Shown here: positions 1-8,145 of the stretch, piece by piece
How the letters are laid out: each line of letters opens with the position of its first letter
How positions within the stretch are numbered: position 1 is the first letter of the stretch
From: Terriglobales bacterium
Lineage (GTDB): Bacteria > Acidobacteriota > Terriglobia > Terriglobales > Acidobacteriaceae
NCBI GenBank assembly: GCA_035487355.1
Contig: DATHMF010000107.1
Span: 1-64,000, forward strand
Direction of reading: 5' to 3'
DNA: 64,000 nucleotides
The notes under the pieces: model-generated
What the model was told of the DNA's origin: nothing
The model's database searches: none
The model's input: only the letters and a program-made list of their open reading frames with translations
Made by a program: the position numbers and the translations under genes

Positions 1-247
1 CTTGATTGACTATGCACTTGGGAACGCAGTCCCTGCTACCCCCAAGAGCGGATACGCTTTTGTGGCGGCAAACTCCAATGGTGGACAGAGCTTTGTCGAG
101 GGTGGCACGCCGGTTACTCTGGGAAGAACCGGAAATAAATCATTCTGCGCAATTGAGGATGGCGTTGTGCATTTTGATCCTACTGGCGCTGCTGCCGGCA
201 CCACAGGTGCAACTGCCTGCATTGCGTTGTCACCGATTGGCCAGTAA
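1..247 (+). CDS. Type IV pilin-like protein, C-terminal end (5' truncated)
   Basis: Only the last 81 codons are inside the window; the start lies to the left. The fragment is Gly/Thr/Ala rich, with two cysteines about 24 residues apart and the ending SPIGQ. An EDGVVHF stretch resembles the C-terminal globular part of acidobacterial prepilin-like proteins, where a disulfide closes the D-region. The N-terminal prepilin helix cannot be checked. It is followed by a strong stem (GCTTGCCC/GGGCAAGC, about 282-308) without a U-tract. Pilin assignment is inference from pattern only. Confidence 0.5.
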   Translation, partial: LIDYALGNAVPATPKSGYAFVAANSNGGQSFVEGGTPVTLGRTGNKSFCAIEDGVVHFDPTGAAAGTTGATACIALSPIGQ

Positions 248-440
248 GTCAGTTCGAAGTTTGGCAAAGTACCTGGGGTTGTGGTGCTTGCCCTCCCGTC
301 TGTCGGGCAAGCAGGCAACTCCATGTTTCTTTGCAGTTAAAGGTTCTGACATTTCTAACTGTTTTCATTTGTCAGATTTCAGGAATTCAAGGTTAGAGAC
401 ATGGCGTGATCTCAACTAAGGAAACTGTTCCTTTACGGAA

Positions 441-1655
441 CTAGGCAACAATTCCCATCCTCATGCCCACGCGCTGCAACGTCTCCAGCGCTTTTTCCAA
501 CTGCTCGCGCGTGTGGGTCGCGCTCATGATGGTACGGATGCGGGCTTTGCCCTCGGGCACGGTGGGAAAAGCAATGCCGGTGCCCAGCACGCCTTCTTTG
601 AACAGTTCACGGCTAAACTCCATGGCCAGGCGGCCTTCGCCTACGATGATCGGCGTTATCGGAGTTTCGCTGGCGGGAGTATTCACACCGCCGATGTTGA
701 AGCCCAGACGGCCTAATTCTTTTTTGAAGAAGCGGGTGTTCTCCCAAAGCTTTTCAATGCGCTCGGGCTCTTCTTCCAAAACCTCGAAGGCCGCGATGCA
801 GGTGGCGGCCACGGAAGGCGGATGCGATGTCGAAAACAGGAATGGCCGGGCGCGGTGATAAAGAAATTCGATCAGATCACGCGAGCCGCATACATATCCG
901 CCGAGTGCGCCGACGGCCTTGGAGAGCGTGCCTACTTGCACGTCCACGCGGCCATGCACATTGAAGTGGTCAATCGTCCCACGGCCATTGCGCCCCAGGA
1001 CGCCTGAAGCATGGGCGTCATCCACCATCATGATGGCGCCGTACTTTTCCGCCAGATCGCAGAGTGCAGGCAGCGGGCCGATGTCGCCATCCATGGAAAA
1101 GACGCCGTCGGTGATAAGCAGCTTGCGTCCCGGCTGATCTTTGATAGAAGCCAACTGCTCTTCCGCGTGTGCCGCGTCCTTGTGGCGAAAGACCAGGATC
1201 TTGGCGCGTGAGAGCCGCGCCCCATCAATGATGCTGGCATGGTTAAGTTCATCAGAGATGATGAAATCTTCTTTGCCCAAAATCGCCGAGACCGTGCCGG
1301 CATTGGCGGCGAATCCCGATTGAAAAACCACGCAAGCTTCCACATTCTTGAAGCGGGCAATTTTCTCTTCCAGCTCCATGTGGATCTTCATGGTGCCGGC
1401 AATAGTGCGCACCGCGCCCGAACCTACGCCGTATTTGCGCGTGGCCTCCAGCGCTGCTTCGCGCAGCTTGGGATGCGTGGTCAGGCCAAGATAATTGTTC
1501 GATGCAAGATTGATGACCTTCTTGCCGTCAAAGGTACAGACCGGCTCCTGCTCGTCTTCCAGCACGCGCAGCTTGAAGTAGGTCCCTTTGTTCTTGAGTT
1601 CGTTGAGTTGGTCGGTGAGATAAGAGAGTTGCGGGCGAGTGGAGGTGATGGCCAT
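441..1655 (-). CDS. kbl: Glycine C-acetyltransferase (2-amino-3-ketobutyrate CoA ligase)
   Basis: PLP-dependent enzyme of the alpha-oxoamine synthase family (404 aa, normal length). It converts 2-amino-3-ketobutyrate plus CoA to glycine plus acetyl-CoA, the second step of threonine breakdown in the cytoplasm. Visible motifs: SNNYLG near residue 52, DELNHASIIDG near 135, ITDGVFSMDGD near 181, VDDAHASG near 211, and GTLSKAVGALGG with the PLP lysine at about 246. BioF and serine palmitoyltransferase share this fold, but the N-terminal region and overall pattern fit Kbl best. No threonine dehydrogenase lies next to it in the window. Confidence 0.93.
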   Translation of the reverse strand: MAITSTRPQLSYLTDQLNELKNKGTYFKLRVLEDEQEPVCTFDGKKVINLASNNYLGLTTHPKLREAALEATRKYGVGSGAVRTIAGTMKIHMELEEKIARFKNVEACVVFQSGFAANAGTVSAILGKEDFIISDELNHASIIDGARLSRAKILVFRHKDAAHAEEQLASIKDQPGRKLLITDGVFSMDGDIGPLPALCDLAEKYGAIMMVDDAHASGVLGRNGRGTIDHFNVHGRVDVQVGTLSKAVGALGGYVCGSRDLIEFLYHRARPFLFSTSHPPSVAATCIAAFEVLEEEPERIEKLWENTRFFKKELGRLGFNIGGVNTPASETPITPIIVGEGRLAMEFSRELFKEGVLGTGIAFPTVPEGKARIRTIMSATHTREQLEKALETLQRVGMRMGIVA

Positions 1656-1668
1656 AAGGCTTTAATAT

Positions 1669-1917
1669 TCAACCTTCAAAAAGTTGTGATGCGAGTGCAT
1701 CGCGTTCGCACTTCAAATAAGCAGCCACATCAGTGAGTATGCGGTTAAGCGTTCCCACTTTCAGAAAGTTGTGATCAGGAATTGTAATATGGTGCTGAGT
1801 TCCCATGTATTGCGAAGTGAGCCGCATATGGCTGCCTTCTTGTCGTGTAATTTGATATCCAAAGCGCTGTAGAAGTTTTGCCAGATCTCAGCCACTTAAA
1901 TCGCGAGGCAGCCTCAA
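1669..1917 (-). pseudogene. HicA-like mRNA interferase toxin, interrupted by an in-frame stop
   Basis: Reading from TTG at 1917 (TTGA overlap with the stop of the upstream antitoxin gene) gives LRLPRDLSG*DLAKLLQRFG, followed by YQITRQEGSHMRL and an ordinary HicA C-terminus ending at 1669. The GSH motif holds the catalytic histidine of the HicA double-stranded RNA-binding-like fold. Codon 10 (1888-1890) is TGA where family members usually have Arg (SGRDL), consistent with a CGA-to-TGA transition. The only later ATG lies after the catalytic His, so no active toxin can be made without read-through. Confidence 0.75.
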
Positions 1918-2129
1918 GCCGAGAGCACCTCATCCTTAACCATATGTAGCCGAATCAGTGCGGGACGGTCTTCTGCACGATCAAAATGACATCGCACAGC
2001 TTCGCGAACGTTTTTACGTAACTCTTCCATCGTTTCAGCTTCAGTGAATATAGATTCCCCTAGTGCGTGGGCTTCATAACCACCTTCTGGGCTTTCTACG
2101 ACTTCGAAAATAATCTCGCTTCGTTGCAT
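1914..2129 (-). CDS. HicB-like antitoxin / type II TA antitoxin
   Basis: A 71-residue protein beginning MQRSEIIFEVVESPEGGYEAHALGESIFTEAET in pattern: beta-strands followed by an amphipathic helix ('ETMEELRKNVREAV'), the partial RNase-H-like HicB fold without a C-terminal DNA-binding domain. It lies immediately upstream of, and overlaps by 4 nt, the toxin remnant, the usual order for this short-HicB subclass. With the toxin broken it is now an orphan antitoxin, able at most to neutralise related toxins elsewhere. Assignment rests on size, sequence pattern and the toxin neighbour. Confidence 0.75.
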   Translation of the reverse strand: MQRSEIIFEVVESPEGGYEAHALGESIFTEAETMEELRKNVREAVRCHFDRAEDRPALIRLHMVKDEVLSA

Positions 2130-2185
2130 ATTTATGATTCTATCGCCTGCCCACGCATTTAGGGATCGAGAAATTATTACACGTC

Positions 2186-2737
2186 TTACGGCAATCCTTT
2201 CGAATACTTGCCTGGTGATTTGCTTTTAAATTCCTCCGATTTGCCGCGGGGAATGCTCAGCGACTTCCACTCCGCACCGCGAATATGTTTGGCCAGAAAA
2301 ATAATCTGCCCGATATGCTGAACATAATGCAGGAGCGCCCGGTTGAGCGCCTGCAATACCGTATGCGCCTCTCCGCGTATGGTAATGATCCGCTCCACAT
2401 CCTCGGGTTTGAGCGATTCCAGAGTGTCGAAGAGGCATTGCCACTCCTTCTCCCAGGTGCGCATCAGCTCTTCCTGGGTCAGGTTCTCCTGAACGAATTC
2501 CTGATCGCGGTGGCGGTCGGGCTTTTCCCCGTCGCTGGTGAGGAAATCGGTGAAGCGCGAGCGTATGTTGCCGCTGATATGTTTCATGAGGATGGCAACG
2601 CTGTTGGCTTCAGGATCAATTTGCAGAAAAAATTCTTTCTCACTGAGCTGGGCGATTGCGCCATCGGCCAGCCGCTTGTACCCGCGCAGCCCGCGACGGA
2701 CTTCCTCCAGATAAGCCTTGCCCCACGCCTCATCCAT
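2186..2737 (-). CDS. DUF1572/DinB-like four-helix protein
   Basis: About 183 residues from ATG 2737 (MDEAWGKAYLEEVRRG). It shows the DinB-superfamily layout of amphipathic helices with metal-ligand histidines: 'ILMKHISGNIRSRFTDFL' near residue 53 and 'LLHYVQHIGQIIFLAKHI' near 137. This is the DUF1572 subgroup. Such proteins resemble bacillithiol/mycothiol transferases, but the substrate is unknown here. An upstream in-frame extension is possible; I chose 2737 because it overlaps the preceding gene's stop by only 8 nt, suggesting translational coupling. Function beyond family is not claimed. Confidence 0.8.
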   Translation of the reverse strand: MDEAWGKAYLEEVRRGLRGYKRLADGAIAQLSEKEFFLQIDPEANSVAILMKHISGNIRSRFTDFLTSDGEKPDRHRDQEFVQENLTQEELMRTWEKEWQCLFDTLESLKPEDVERIITIRGEAHTVLQALNRALLHYVQHIGQIIFLAKHIRGAEWKSLSIPRGKSEEFKSKSPGKYSKGLP

Positions 2738-3080
2738 TTTGCAAACTCGCATTTTGCGAACTCGGCACCGGAAGTACCGGAGGAACGGATAAAGGCCGCA
2801 GCTCAAACTTAAGCCCGCCGATCCTTCCCGCTACCAGGTTATAGATAAACGCGCTGATGCAGCCGAAGGCGAATCCCATCAACCCATAAACAATCGGCAT
2901 GGCAATGGCAAAGATGACTCCCACGACCCCGCTAATGGCGGCTGCTTCCTTATCCTGGCTGAACACACCTGCGATCGCCATGATCAGGAACAACGGAATG
3001 AACAGGACCGCCAGCAACCCATAAGTTACTCCTGCGATTTTCCCAACGGATAAAACATCCAAGCGCTTCAATTCCTGCAT
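2730..3080 (-). CDS. Small membrane protein, DUF3566-like
   Basis: A 116-residue protein with a short cytoplasmic N-terminus (MQELKRLDVLSVGKIAGVTY), one long hydrophobic stretch (about 17-40), a second hydrophobic pair with Gly motifs (about 48-85), and a Pro/Val-rich tail. The N-terminal 'LDVLSVGKIAGVTYG' pattern is typical of acidobacterial/actinobacterial DUF3566-like transmembrane proteins. A purine-rich Shine-Dalgarno (GGGGGAAG) lies just before the ATG. Its stop overlaps the start of the DinB-like gene downstream, so the two are probably co-transcribed. Confidence 0.7.
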   Translation of the reverse strand: MQELKRLDVLSVGKIAGVTYGLLAVLFIPLFLIMAIAGVFSQDKEAAAISGVVGVIFAIAMPIVYGLMGFAFGCISAFIYNLVAGRIGGLKFELRPLSVPPVLPVPSSQNASLQNG

Positions 3081-3160
3081 GCTTCCCCCTTTTTTGAAAC
3101 ATCTCAGGATACTAGAAACAATCGCCGTCTAGTGGCGACTTCGGCCCGGCCTGCGAGTGC

Positions 3161-4882
3161 TCACCGCCTCCCATCCACCGATCCCATCAGCAAATTTAAA
3201 GACCCGCCACCGGGAGATTCAATGCGAATGCGCTCACCCCGGCGCAGTCTGCGGCTCACCTTTCCCGGCAACTCTTCCCGTGAGCCATCGCGACGAACGA
3301 TTTGTGTTTTCCCCGGCTCTCCATCGGCCGCGCCCCCCAAGCCATATGGTCCACGCTTGCGCCGGTCAGCGAGTACGGTAACGTCGGCATCGGTAAGCAG
3401 TTCGATTTCGCGAACAATTCCCTTTCCGCCGCGATATACATTTGCATGCAGTGAGCGCTCTGCCGCCTCTGTAGAGCGGCGAATGGAATATTCCGTCACC
3501 CGAAAGGGATACGCATATTCCAGCGCCTCAACCGGCGTATTCCACGAATTCGTCATATGGGTATGCACCGCCGAGACGCCATCTTTTCCCGGACGCGCCC
3601 CCATGCCCCCGGCAATCGTCTCGTAGTAGGCGAAGGGATGACCGTTGCGAGGATCAATGCCGCCGATCGTGAGGTTGTTCATCGTTCCCGAAGAGCCGGC
3701 AGGAATGCGCTCGGGGATGGCCTGCGCCAGCGCGCGCAGAAGAACATCAACAATGCGCTGCGAGGTTTCCACATTGCCTCCTGCTACTGCGGCGGGTGGA
3801 TGCGCATTCACCACGGTTCCGGAAGGCGCGACTACCCGGACAGGACGCATCAACCCCGCGGTCGCCGGCACGTCTTCCGCCAGCAAACAGCGGAAGACGT
3901 AAAAGCACGCCGAGTAAGTAATGGCTTCCACGGCGTTGATGCTGCCTTCCACTTGCGCGTCGCTTCCGGTGAAATCAACCTTGACCATGGGTCTATGTTT
4001 CCCCGAGGATCCACGGCTCGTGCCCCCATCCACGTGAATCGCAACCTGAATTTTTACCGGCTTGTCGCTGACACCGTCGTCGTCCAAGAAATCTTCTGCA
4101 CGGTAAACTCCGCGCGGCACCCGTCCGAGGAATGCTCGCATCATGTTTTCCGAGTAATCCAATAATTCGACGGCGGCGCGTTGCACGCGCGGCAACGAAT
4201 AACGGCTGCATAATTGGCGCAGCCGCTCGGCGCCGGTGTGACACGCCGCCAGTTGCGCGTTGAGGTCGCCTTCACGCTCCTGGGGCGTGCGCACGTTACT
4301 GAGCAGAAGCGCGAGCACATCGCGCTGCAACTCACCATGCTTAACAATGTGCACCGGCGGTATGCGAAGGCCTTCCTGATAAATTTTGCGGCACGGGCCC
4401 ATGGAACCGGCGTAGGCGCCCCCGATATCGGCGTGATGCGCGCGTGAGGCCACAAAAAAATCTGGCTTCGAAAAAACAGGTTGAAGCTGAGAACCGCCCT
4501 TCGCCGATTTCGCGGTGCGCAACCTAGCTGACCGCGCCTCTGACTTTTGTTTCTTTACGAAGACCGGCGCAACCAGCGTGATATCGGGCAGATGCGTGCC
4601 GCCGCAAAAAGGATCGTTGAGCATGGCCACATCGCCGGGCGCAAGAAAAAGCGCGCCAATGGCCGCCCGCACCGACATCGGCATGGAGCCCAGGTGCACG
4701 GGCATGTGATCGCCCATGGCAATCGCCTCGCCCGCCGCATCAAACACAGCGCACGAGTAGTCGCGCCGCTCCTTGATGTTGGGTGAAAACGCGGTGCGAT
4801 TCAGGGCCGCTCCCATTTCTTCCGCGATGGAATGAAAGAGGTTTTTAAAAATTTCGAGTTCGATGGGATCAGTATTTGACAT
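3161..4882 (-). CDS. Hydantoinase B / oxoprolinase family protein
   Basis: A 573-residue HyuB-type subunit: 'MSNTDPIELEIFKNLFHSIAEEMG' and 'LNRTAFSPNIKERRDYSCAVFD' at the N-terminus, 'GDHMPVHLGSMP' and 'LNDPFCGGTHLPDITLVAPVF' further on, 'SRAHHADIGG', 'GGGNVETSQRIVDVLL', and a C-terminal Gly-rich region. The family performs ATP-dependent ring opening of hydantoins or 5-oxoproline with an HyuA partner; no HyuA gene is in the window. Between 'APVF' and 'FFVASRAHHA' there is an insert of roughly 30 basic residues (KKQKSEARSARLRTAK...) absent from the usual family pattern. Substrate unknown. Confidence 0.88.
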   Translation of the reverse strand: MSNTDPIELEIFKNLFHSIAEEMGAALNRTAFSPNIKERRDYSCAVFDAAGEAIAMGDHMPVHLGSMPMSVRAAIGALFLAPGDVAMLNDPFCGGTHLPDITLVAPVFVKKQKSEARSARLRTAKSAKGGSQLQPVFSKPDFFVASRAHHADIGGAYAGSMGPCRKIYQEGLRIPPVHIVKHGELQRDVLALLLSNVRTPQEREGDLNAQLAACHTGAERLRQLCSRYSLPRVQRAAVELLDYSENMMRAFLGRVPRGVYRAEDFLDDDGVSDKPVKIQVAIHVDGGTSRGSSGKHRPMVKVDFTGSDAQVEGSINAVEAITYSACFYVFRCLLAEDVPATAGLMRPVRVVAPSGTVVNAHPPAAVAGGNVETSQRIVDVLLRALAQAIPERIPAGSSGTMNNLTIGGIDPRNGHPFAYYETIAGGMGARPGKDGVSAVHTHMTNSWNTPVEALEYAYPFRVTEYSIRRSTEAAERSLHANVYRGGKGIVREIELLTDADVTVLADRRKRGPYGLGGAADGEPGKTQIVRRDGSREELPGKVSRRLRRGERIRIESPGGGSLNLLMGSVDGRR

Positions 4883-5058
4883 TCAAGCACTCGGTACTTA
4901 ACAAACCAACGGAAGGGTGCACTCCCATATGCCAATTTTTGATTTTCGATTTACGAATTTTCCGAAAAACTAACCGGATTTCTTAAAATCGTACTTCTTC
5001 AATCGTAATCGTACTTCCGCATGAAACGCTCTCCTGGCCGTTTTTTTCAAAAATCTTA
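4883..5058. other. Intergenic stretch with AT-rich dispersed repeat
   Basis: No gene seen. Positions about 4937-5025 contain the phrase GATTTTCGATTTACGA...AATCGTACTTCTTCAATCGTA, whose two halves can pair imperfectly. A close relative lies at 27888-27975, so this is a dispersed repeat and not a promoter specific to either gene. Confidence 0.5.
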
Positions 5059-5087
5059 TTGACTTTTAGCGCAAGAAGCCGCAATAT
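5059..5087 (+). promoter_or_regulatory. Putative sigma-70-type promoter for the lysine-peptide gene
   Basis: TTGACT (5059-5064), a 17-bp spacer, then CAATAT (5082-5087), which keeps the three most conserved -10 bases (A2, A5, T6). It lies about 90 nt before the small ORF. The leader between them can form a hairpin (GTGAAACC/GGGTTCAC, about 5103-5128). Confidence 0.4.
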
Positions 5088-5179
5088 CTTGTGCCAGGCG
5101 ATGTGAAACCACATTTTGTTGGGTTCACGTTGCATATGGGCCCCCATTCAAGGGAAATAACGTTCCAGGAGGAACTCAG

Positions 5180-5218
5180 ATGCCAGCGAAGAAAAAAGCA
5201 AAAAAGAAAAAGAGATAA
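5180..5218 (+). CDS. 12-residue lysine-rich peptide (MPAKKKAKKKKR)
   Basis: A minimal ORF of 12 codons plus TAA, preceded by a near-perfect Shine-Dalgarno (AGGAGG at 5168-5173, 6 nt before the ATG). It is followed 5 nt later by a perfect Rho-independent terminator. Ten of the residues after Met-Pro are Lys, Arg or Ala, like histone H1-type tails. It sits in a short transcription unit of its own, with a candidate promoter about 90 nt upstream. It could be a real nucleic-acid-binding peptide, or an attenuator-type leader whose translation matters more than its product. No homologue is claimed. Confidence 0.5.
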   Translation: MPAKKKAKKKKR

Positions 5219-5223
5219 TGCCA

Positions 5224-5252
5224 GGCGAGGCTAATAGCCTCGCCAGTTTTTT
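5224..5252 (+). terminator. Rho-independent terminator
   Basis: Perfect 8-bp stem GGCGAGGC/GCCTCGCC (5224-5231 and 5237-5244), 5-nt loop TAATA, then AGTTTTTT. It directly follows the 12-codon ORF. Confidence 0.9.
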
Positions 5253-5290
5253 AAACGCAAAGGAATTCACCAACTAGCGAAAATCTTTAA

Positions 5291-5323
5291 GGGCCTTCAC
5301 TCATGTGAAGGCCCAAATTTTTT
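5291..5323 (+). terminator. Second Rho-independent terminator
   Basis: Perfect 10-bp stem GGGCCTTCAC/GTGAAGGCCC (5291-5300, 5305-5314), 4-nt loop, then AAATTTTTT. The 38 nt between this and the previous terminator hold no ORF, so the short unit is doubly terminated. Confidence 0.88.
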
Positions 5324-5536
5324 GTGCATCATTTATTGCACAAAGCTTAAGGATGCGTCTCCAGTCTGGAACCATCGCTCCGTGAAGGTCCCAAGGCACA
5401 AAGGTTGCGTGGGCAAAGGTGGCGGATTGAGCTTCCGATAAATTCAGCCGTGGAACGCTTTAGCTCTTGACCTGCGCGCTCACATTCTCTTAACATCCGC
5501 CATACGCCGCTTCTTTCATTCCCAGGAAAGAATTGA

Positions 5537-5983
5537 GTGACCCTATTGAGTGCCAAAGCTGCCAGCGCGACGAGTCCTCGGGTACAGCGAAAGAACGCAG
5601 CCGCCCGCTCTCGGCCTGAAGAAGTCTTAATTCCCGATAAGCTCTACTTTCGCATCGGAGAGGTAGCCAAGCTCTGCCGCTTGCCCGCCTACGTTCTGCG
5701 TTTTTGGGAGACCGAGTTTTCCCAGCTCAAACCCACCAAAAGCAGTACCGGGCAAAGGATGTACCGGCGCAACGACGTAGAAGCGGCTTTGCAGATCAAG
5801 CGCCTGCTCTATCACGAAGGATTGACGATCCCCGGAGCGCGCCAGCATCTGCTGGCCGAGCGCAAGGCCGCCCGCAACCAGACGGCATTGCCCTTTGCCA
5901 CACCGCGCGATCAGGAAGGACTGCGACGCGTACGCAATGGACTAAAAGAAATTTTGGCGCTCCTGTCGAAACCAAAACGGTAA
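5537..5983 (+). CDS. MerR-family transcriptional regulator
   Basis: 148 residues from GTG 5537, with AGGAAAG about 8 nt upstream. A variable basic N-terminus of about 33 residues precedes a MerR-type winged helix: 'YFRIGEVAKLCRLPAYVLRFWETEF' (about 37-61) followed by 'RMYRRNDVEAALQIKRLLYHEGLTIPGARQHL' (about 74-105). The C-terminal part is a short helix without a cysteine-rich metal site or a large effector domain, so it does not look like a metal sensor. It is the kind of MerR protein found near tRNA or translation genes in Acidobacteriota; here tRNA-Pro follows. Target unknown. Confidence 0.88.
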   Translation: MTLLSAKAASATSPRVQRKNAAARSRPEEVLIPDKLYFRIGEVAKLCRLPAYVLRFWETEFSQLKPTKSSTGQRMYRRNDVEAALQIKRLLYHEGLTIPGARQHLLAERKAARNQTALPFATPRDQEGLRRVRNGLKEILALLSKPKR

Positions 5984-6142
5984 GCAAGGAGTTTGGTAGG
6001 TATTATTGACATCCTTAATTTCCTAATCCACTTTTGTCATCCCGACCGCAGCCGCGCTTCGCGGCGGAGTGGAGGGATCTAGGTTTTTCAGGGCGACATT
6101 GCGATTGCTGCGGGCTCGAAATGCTAGAATAGTTTCACCCTG

Positions 6143-6168
6143 ACTTCGCGACAGCGAAGTTTTTCTCT
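6143..6168 (+). terminator. Putative terminator upstream of tRNA-Pro
   Basis: 7-bp stem ACTTCGC/GCGAAGT (6143-6149, 6154-6160), GACA loop, then TTTTCTCTTCTT. It lies just before the tRNA and could end read-through from the MerR gene, or be part of the tRNA leader. A dispersed repeat phrase (CATCCCGACC...GGAGGGATCT, about 6039-6080) lies upstream. Confidence 0.5.
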
Positions 6169-6174
6169 TCTTGT

Positions 6175-6251
6175 CGGGACGTGGCTCAGCCTGGTAGAGC
6201 ACTCGCTTGGGGTGCGAGGGGTCGGCAGTTCAAATCTGCCCGTCCCGACCA
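6175..6251 (+). tRNA. tRNA-Pro (anticodon GGG)
   Basis: A 77-nt standard cloverleaf with CCA encoded. Acceptor CGGGACG (6175-6181) pairs fully with CGTCCCG (6241-6247). Anticodon stem CTCGC/GCGAG closes the loop TTGGGGT, giving anticodon GGG at 6209-6211. The T-arm has GTTCAAATC, the discriminator is A6248, and CCA is at 6249-6251. It reads CCC and CCU codons. Confidence 0.96.
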
Positions 6252-6373
6252 TTCTCTTCATAAACAAAATAAGCAAATATTTTCGAGGACGATCCCTGGT
6301 CTACTGAGCCTGCGATTAAAAACGGGTTGGAATCATTGATGATTCCAACCCATTCAAAACAACTGTGCCTGAT

Positions 6374-6802
6374 TTAGCGAGAATCATGATCGCGGAAACG
6401 ATTATCGCGGTCACGGCCTCTGTCACCGTCATGATTGCGGTCGCGGTCATGATCTCGATCGCGGTCCTGGTCCCTGAAATAACGGCCATCACGGTCCACG
6501 TCGCGGTCACCGCGCCACTGATTGTTGTAACCGTAGCTAAACCAGTAGCCATGGAACTGGTTCCAGCAGCGCTCACGCTCGTAGTTCAGGTCACGCCGCC
6601 GGTCATACGCCTGTCGGCTGTAGTATCCGTGGTCTTCGATGGCATCCCGGAGTCTGGCTTCTGCCCGCTCAACTCGAAGCTGGCACGATCTTCCGTCCTC
6701 AGCCTGCACGCGGGGCACTCCAACCAGAAAACAGACTGCGCCCAGAGTTGCAGCCAAGGCTATTCTTTTCCCGAATTTTGCAAAGTTTATTTGTGTGTTC
6801 AA
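6374..6802 (-). CDS. Secreted Asp/Arg-repeat protein, unknown function
   Basis: I chose TTG 6802 because AGGAG sits 5 nt upstream; an in-frame ATG at 6832 is the alternative. From TTG the protein is about 142 residues. It opens with a clear signal peptide (KRIALAATLGAVCFLVG, cleavage likely after VQA), then a charged helical region with two cysteines ('SCQLRVERAEARLRDA', 'RERCWNQFHGYW'), and ends in a low-complexity tail of alternating Asp and Arg with His and Asn (DRDRDHDRDRNHDGDRG). Such tails are common in acidobacterial exported proteins of unknown role. A nucleic-acid or mineral interaction would be speculation. Confidence 0.65.
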   Translation of the reverse strand: MNTQINFAKFGKRIALAATLGAVCFLVGVPRVQAEDGRSCQLRVERAEARLRDAIEDHGYYSRQAYDRRRDLNYERERCWNQFHGYWFSYGYNNQWRGDRDVDRDGRYFRDQDRDRDHDRDRNHDGDRGRDRDNRFRDHDSR

Positions 6803-6997
6803 GGTTTCTCCTACTCCGCCCACACTTGTCATACTTGTTAAGATGCGCGCTTGATTTTTGAGGACCAGTGAAGTTTGTAAAGCTTTGCTGAAGATTTCAT
6901 GAAGGTCTGCTGGGAGTACTTAGGGCAGGGGGAAAAAAGCTACTTGAAAGATACGCACTTGATTGCTGCATTGCCGGCAGCAACTATCCATTCGTGA

Positions 6998-7372
6998 TTA
7001 TTCCAGCTTCAAACATCTCTCCGCGCTGGCCACGACCGCCATCAAATCCTGCGCTTTGACCAGGCAATCCACGGCCCCACTGTTCATCAATTCCTGTCGT
7101 TCTTTTTCTTTGGCAAGACCGCTGAGCACCAGCACCGGAATGGCGGCTGTCGCAGGATCCTCTTTGAGAAGCCGCAACACCTCGTGTCCAGTCATCTTGG
7201 GCAGGAACAGGTCCAGCAGGATCAGGTCGAACTTTCCGTCTTCCCGGGCCAATCGCAGGCCCTCTTCGCCGTCGCCTGCAACCTGGACCTCGAATCCTTT
7301 CGCAATGAGGGTTTTTTCCAATGCACTCCGCAGAAACCTGGAATCATCAATCAACAGTACTCTGGCCCGCAT
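6998..7372 (-). CDS. Single-domain CheY-like response regulator
   Basis: 124 residues, a receiver domain only. The acidic pair is in 'VLLIDDS' (D9-D10), the phosphoacceptor Asp in 'LILLDLFLPKMTG' (near 53), the switch Ser in 'PVLVLSGLA' and the conserved Lys in 'CLVKAQ'. With no output domain it must act by protein contact. It is followed by a receiver-PilZ protein on the same strand (26-nt gap), so it may belong to the same c-di-GMP-linked signalling unit. The partner kinase is not in the window. Confidence 0.92.
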   Translation of the reverse strand: MRARVLLIDDSRFLRSALEKTLIAKGFEVQVAGDGEEGLRLAREDGKFDLILLDLFLPKMTGHEVLRLLKEDPATAAIPVLVLSGLAKEKERQELMNSGAVDCLVKAQDLMAVVASAERCLKLE

Positions 7373-7398
7373 ATGTCCGTCTTCTCCTGTTAGTCCGG

Positions 7399-8145
7399 TT
7401 AGCTTGCTGTTGGACGATTGTCCGGGGCAATCAACTGGCTGGGGAGCTTAGGCGAATGATTTGACATCCATTGCTCAAGCACCGTGAACTCTTTGGGTGG
7501 CACGGAAGAGAAACTTACGCCCGCCCGGGTTTGGTCATCCGGGGTTGCGACATTCACTACTTTGCCGCTGACATGAATCAGCGCAGAAGTGCCCGGAAGC
7601 TTAAATGCTATTGCAAGGTGCTGGTCCACCTGCATAGCGTGCCTACATTGAAACGCCAGCCCACGGACGCTGAGGTAGACAATCTTGCCTTCCACAGGTC
7701 CGGTTCCGATCACATCTGCGGTCACTGGAATATCAACCGAACAGCGGACCGCCCGCCGGCGCTGCATGAGCATGTTTCCGTACGAAGCTCGCAGAAAACG
7801 CGTGGCCTGATCAACATTCACCGGTTTGTAGATGATGAAGTTGGCCCCGGCCTTTGTCGCAGATTGCACTTCCAGGTCTCCGTTGACCATGGCCAGCGCC
7901 GTAGATTTGGCATTTTGTGCAGAATTGCGCATCGCGTTCAGGATTTGAATGGAGTCGTCGCTCCCAGTCCAATCCATGATCAATGTGTCCAACTTAGTGT
8001 TCGTCACCGCGTCCAACGCCGAACTGAGTTCGATGCAAACTTCGGTCTCAATTTCGAAATTATCCAGCACCTGGTTCATCACACTGAGTACTTGCGCGTC
8101 ACTGCTGAACAAGAGCCCCTTAAGCTTTACTACGTCTTCACTCAC
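7399..8145 (-). CDS. Receiver-like / PilZ domain protein (c-di-GMP binding)
   Basis: 248 residues. The N-terminal 120 residues have a receiver-like fold with Asp in 'LDTLIMDWTG', but the first acidic pair is missing (FSSDAQ), so phosphorylation is doubtful. The PilZ domain follows: the RxxxR motif in 'MQRRRAVRCSVDIPV' (about 128-142), then a LSxxG-type motif in 'VYLSVRGLAFQC' (about 158-169). Together these bind c-di-GMP in the family. It probably links second-messenger levels to motility, pili or envelope functions. It is encoded just upstream of the CheY-like gene. Confidence 0.85.
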   Translation of the reverse strand: MSEDVVKLKGLLFSSDAQVLSVMNQVLDNFEIETEVCIELSSALDAVTNTKLDTLIMDWTGSDDSIQILNAMRNSAQNAKSTALAMVNGDLEVQSATKAGANFIIYKPVNVDQATRFLRASYGNMLMQRRRAVRCSVDIPVTADVIGTGPVEGKIVYLSVRGLAFQCRHAMQVDQHLAIAFKLPGTSALIHVSGKVVNVATPDDQTRAGVSFSSVPPKEFTVLEQWMSNHSPKLPSQLIAPDNRPTAS

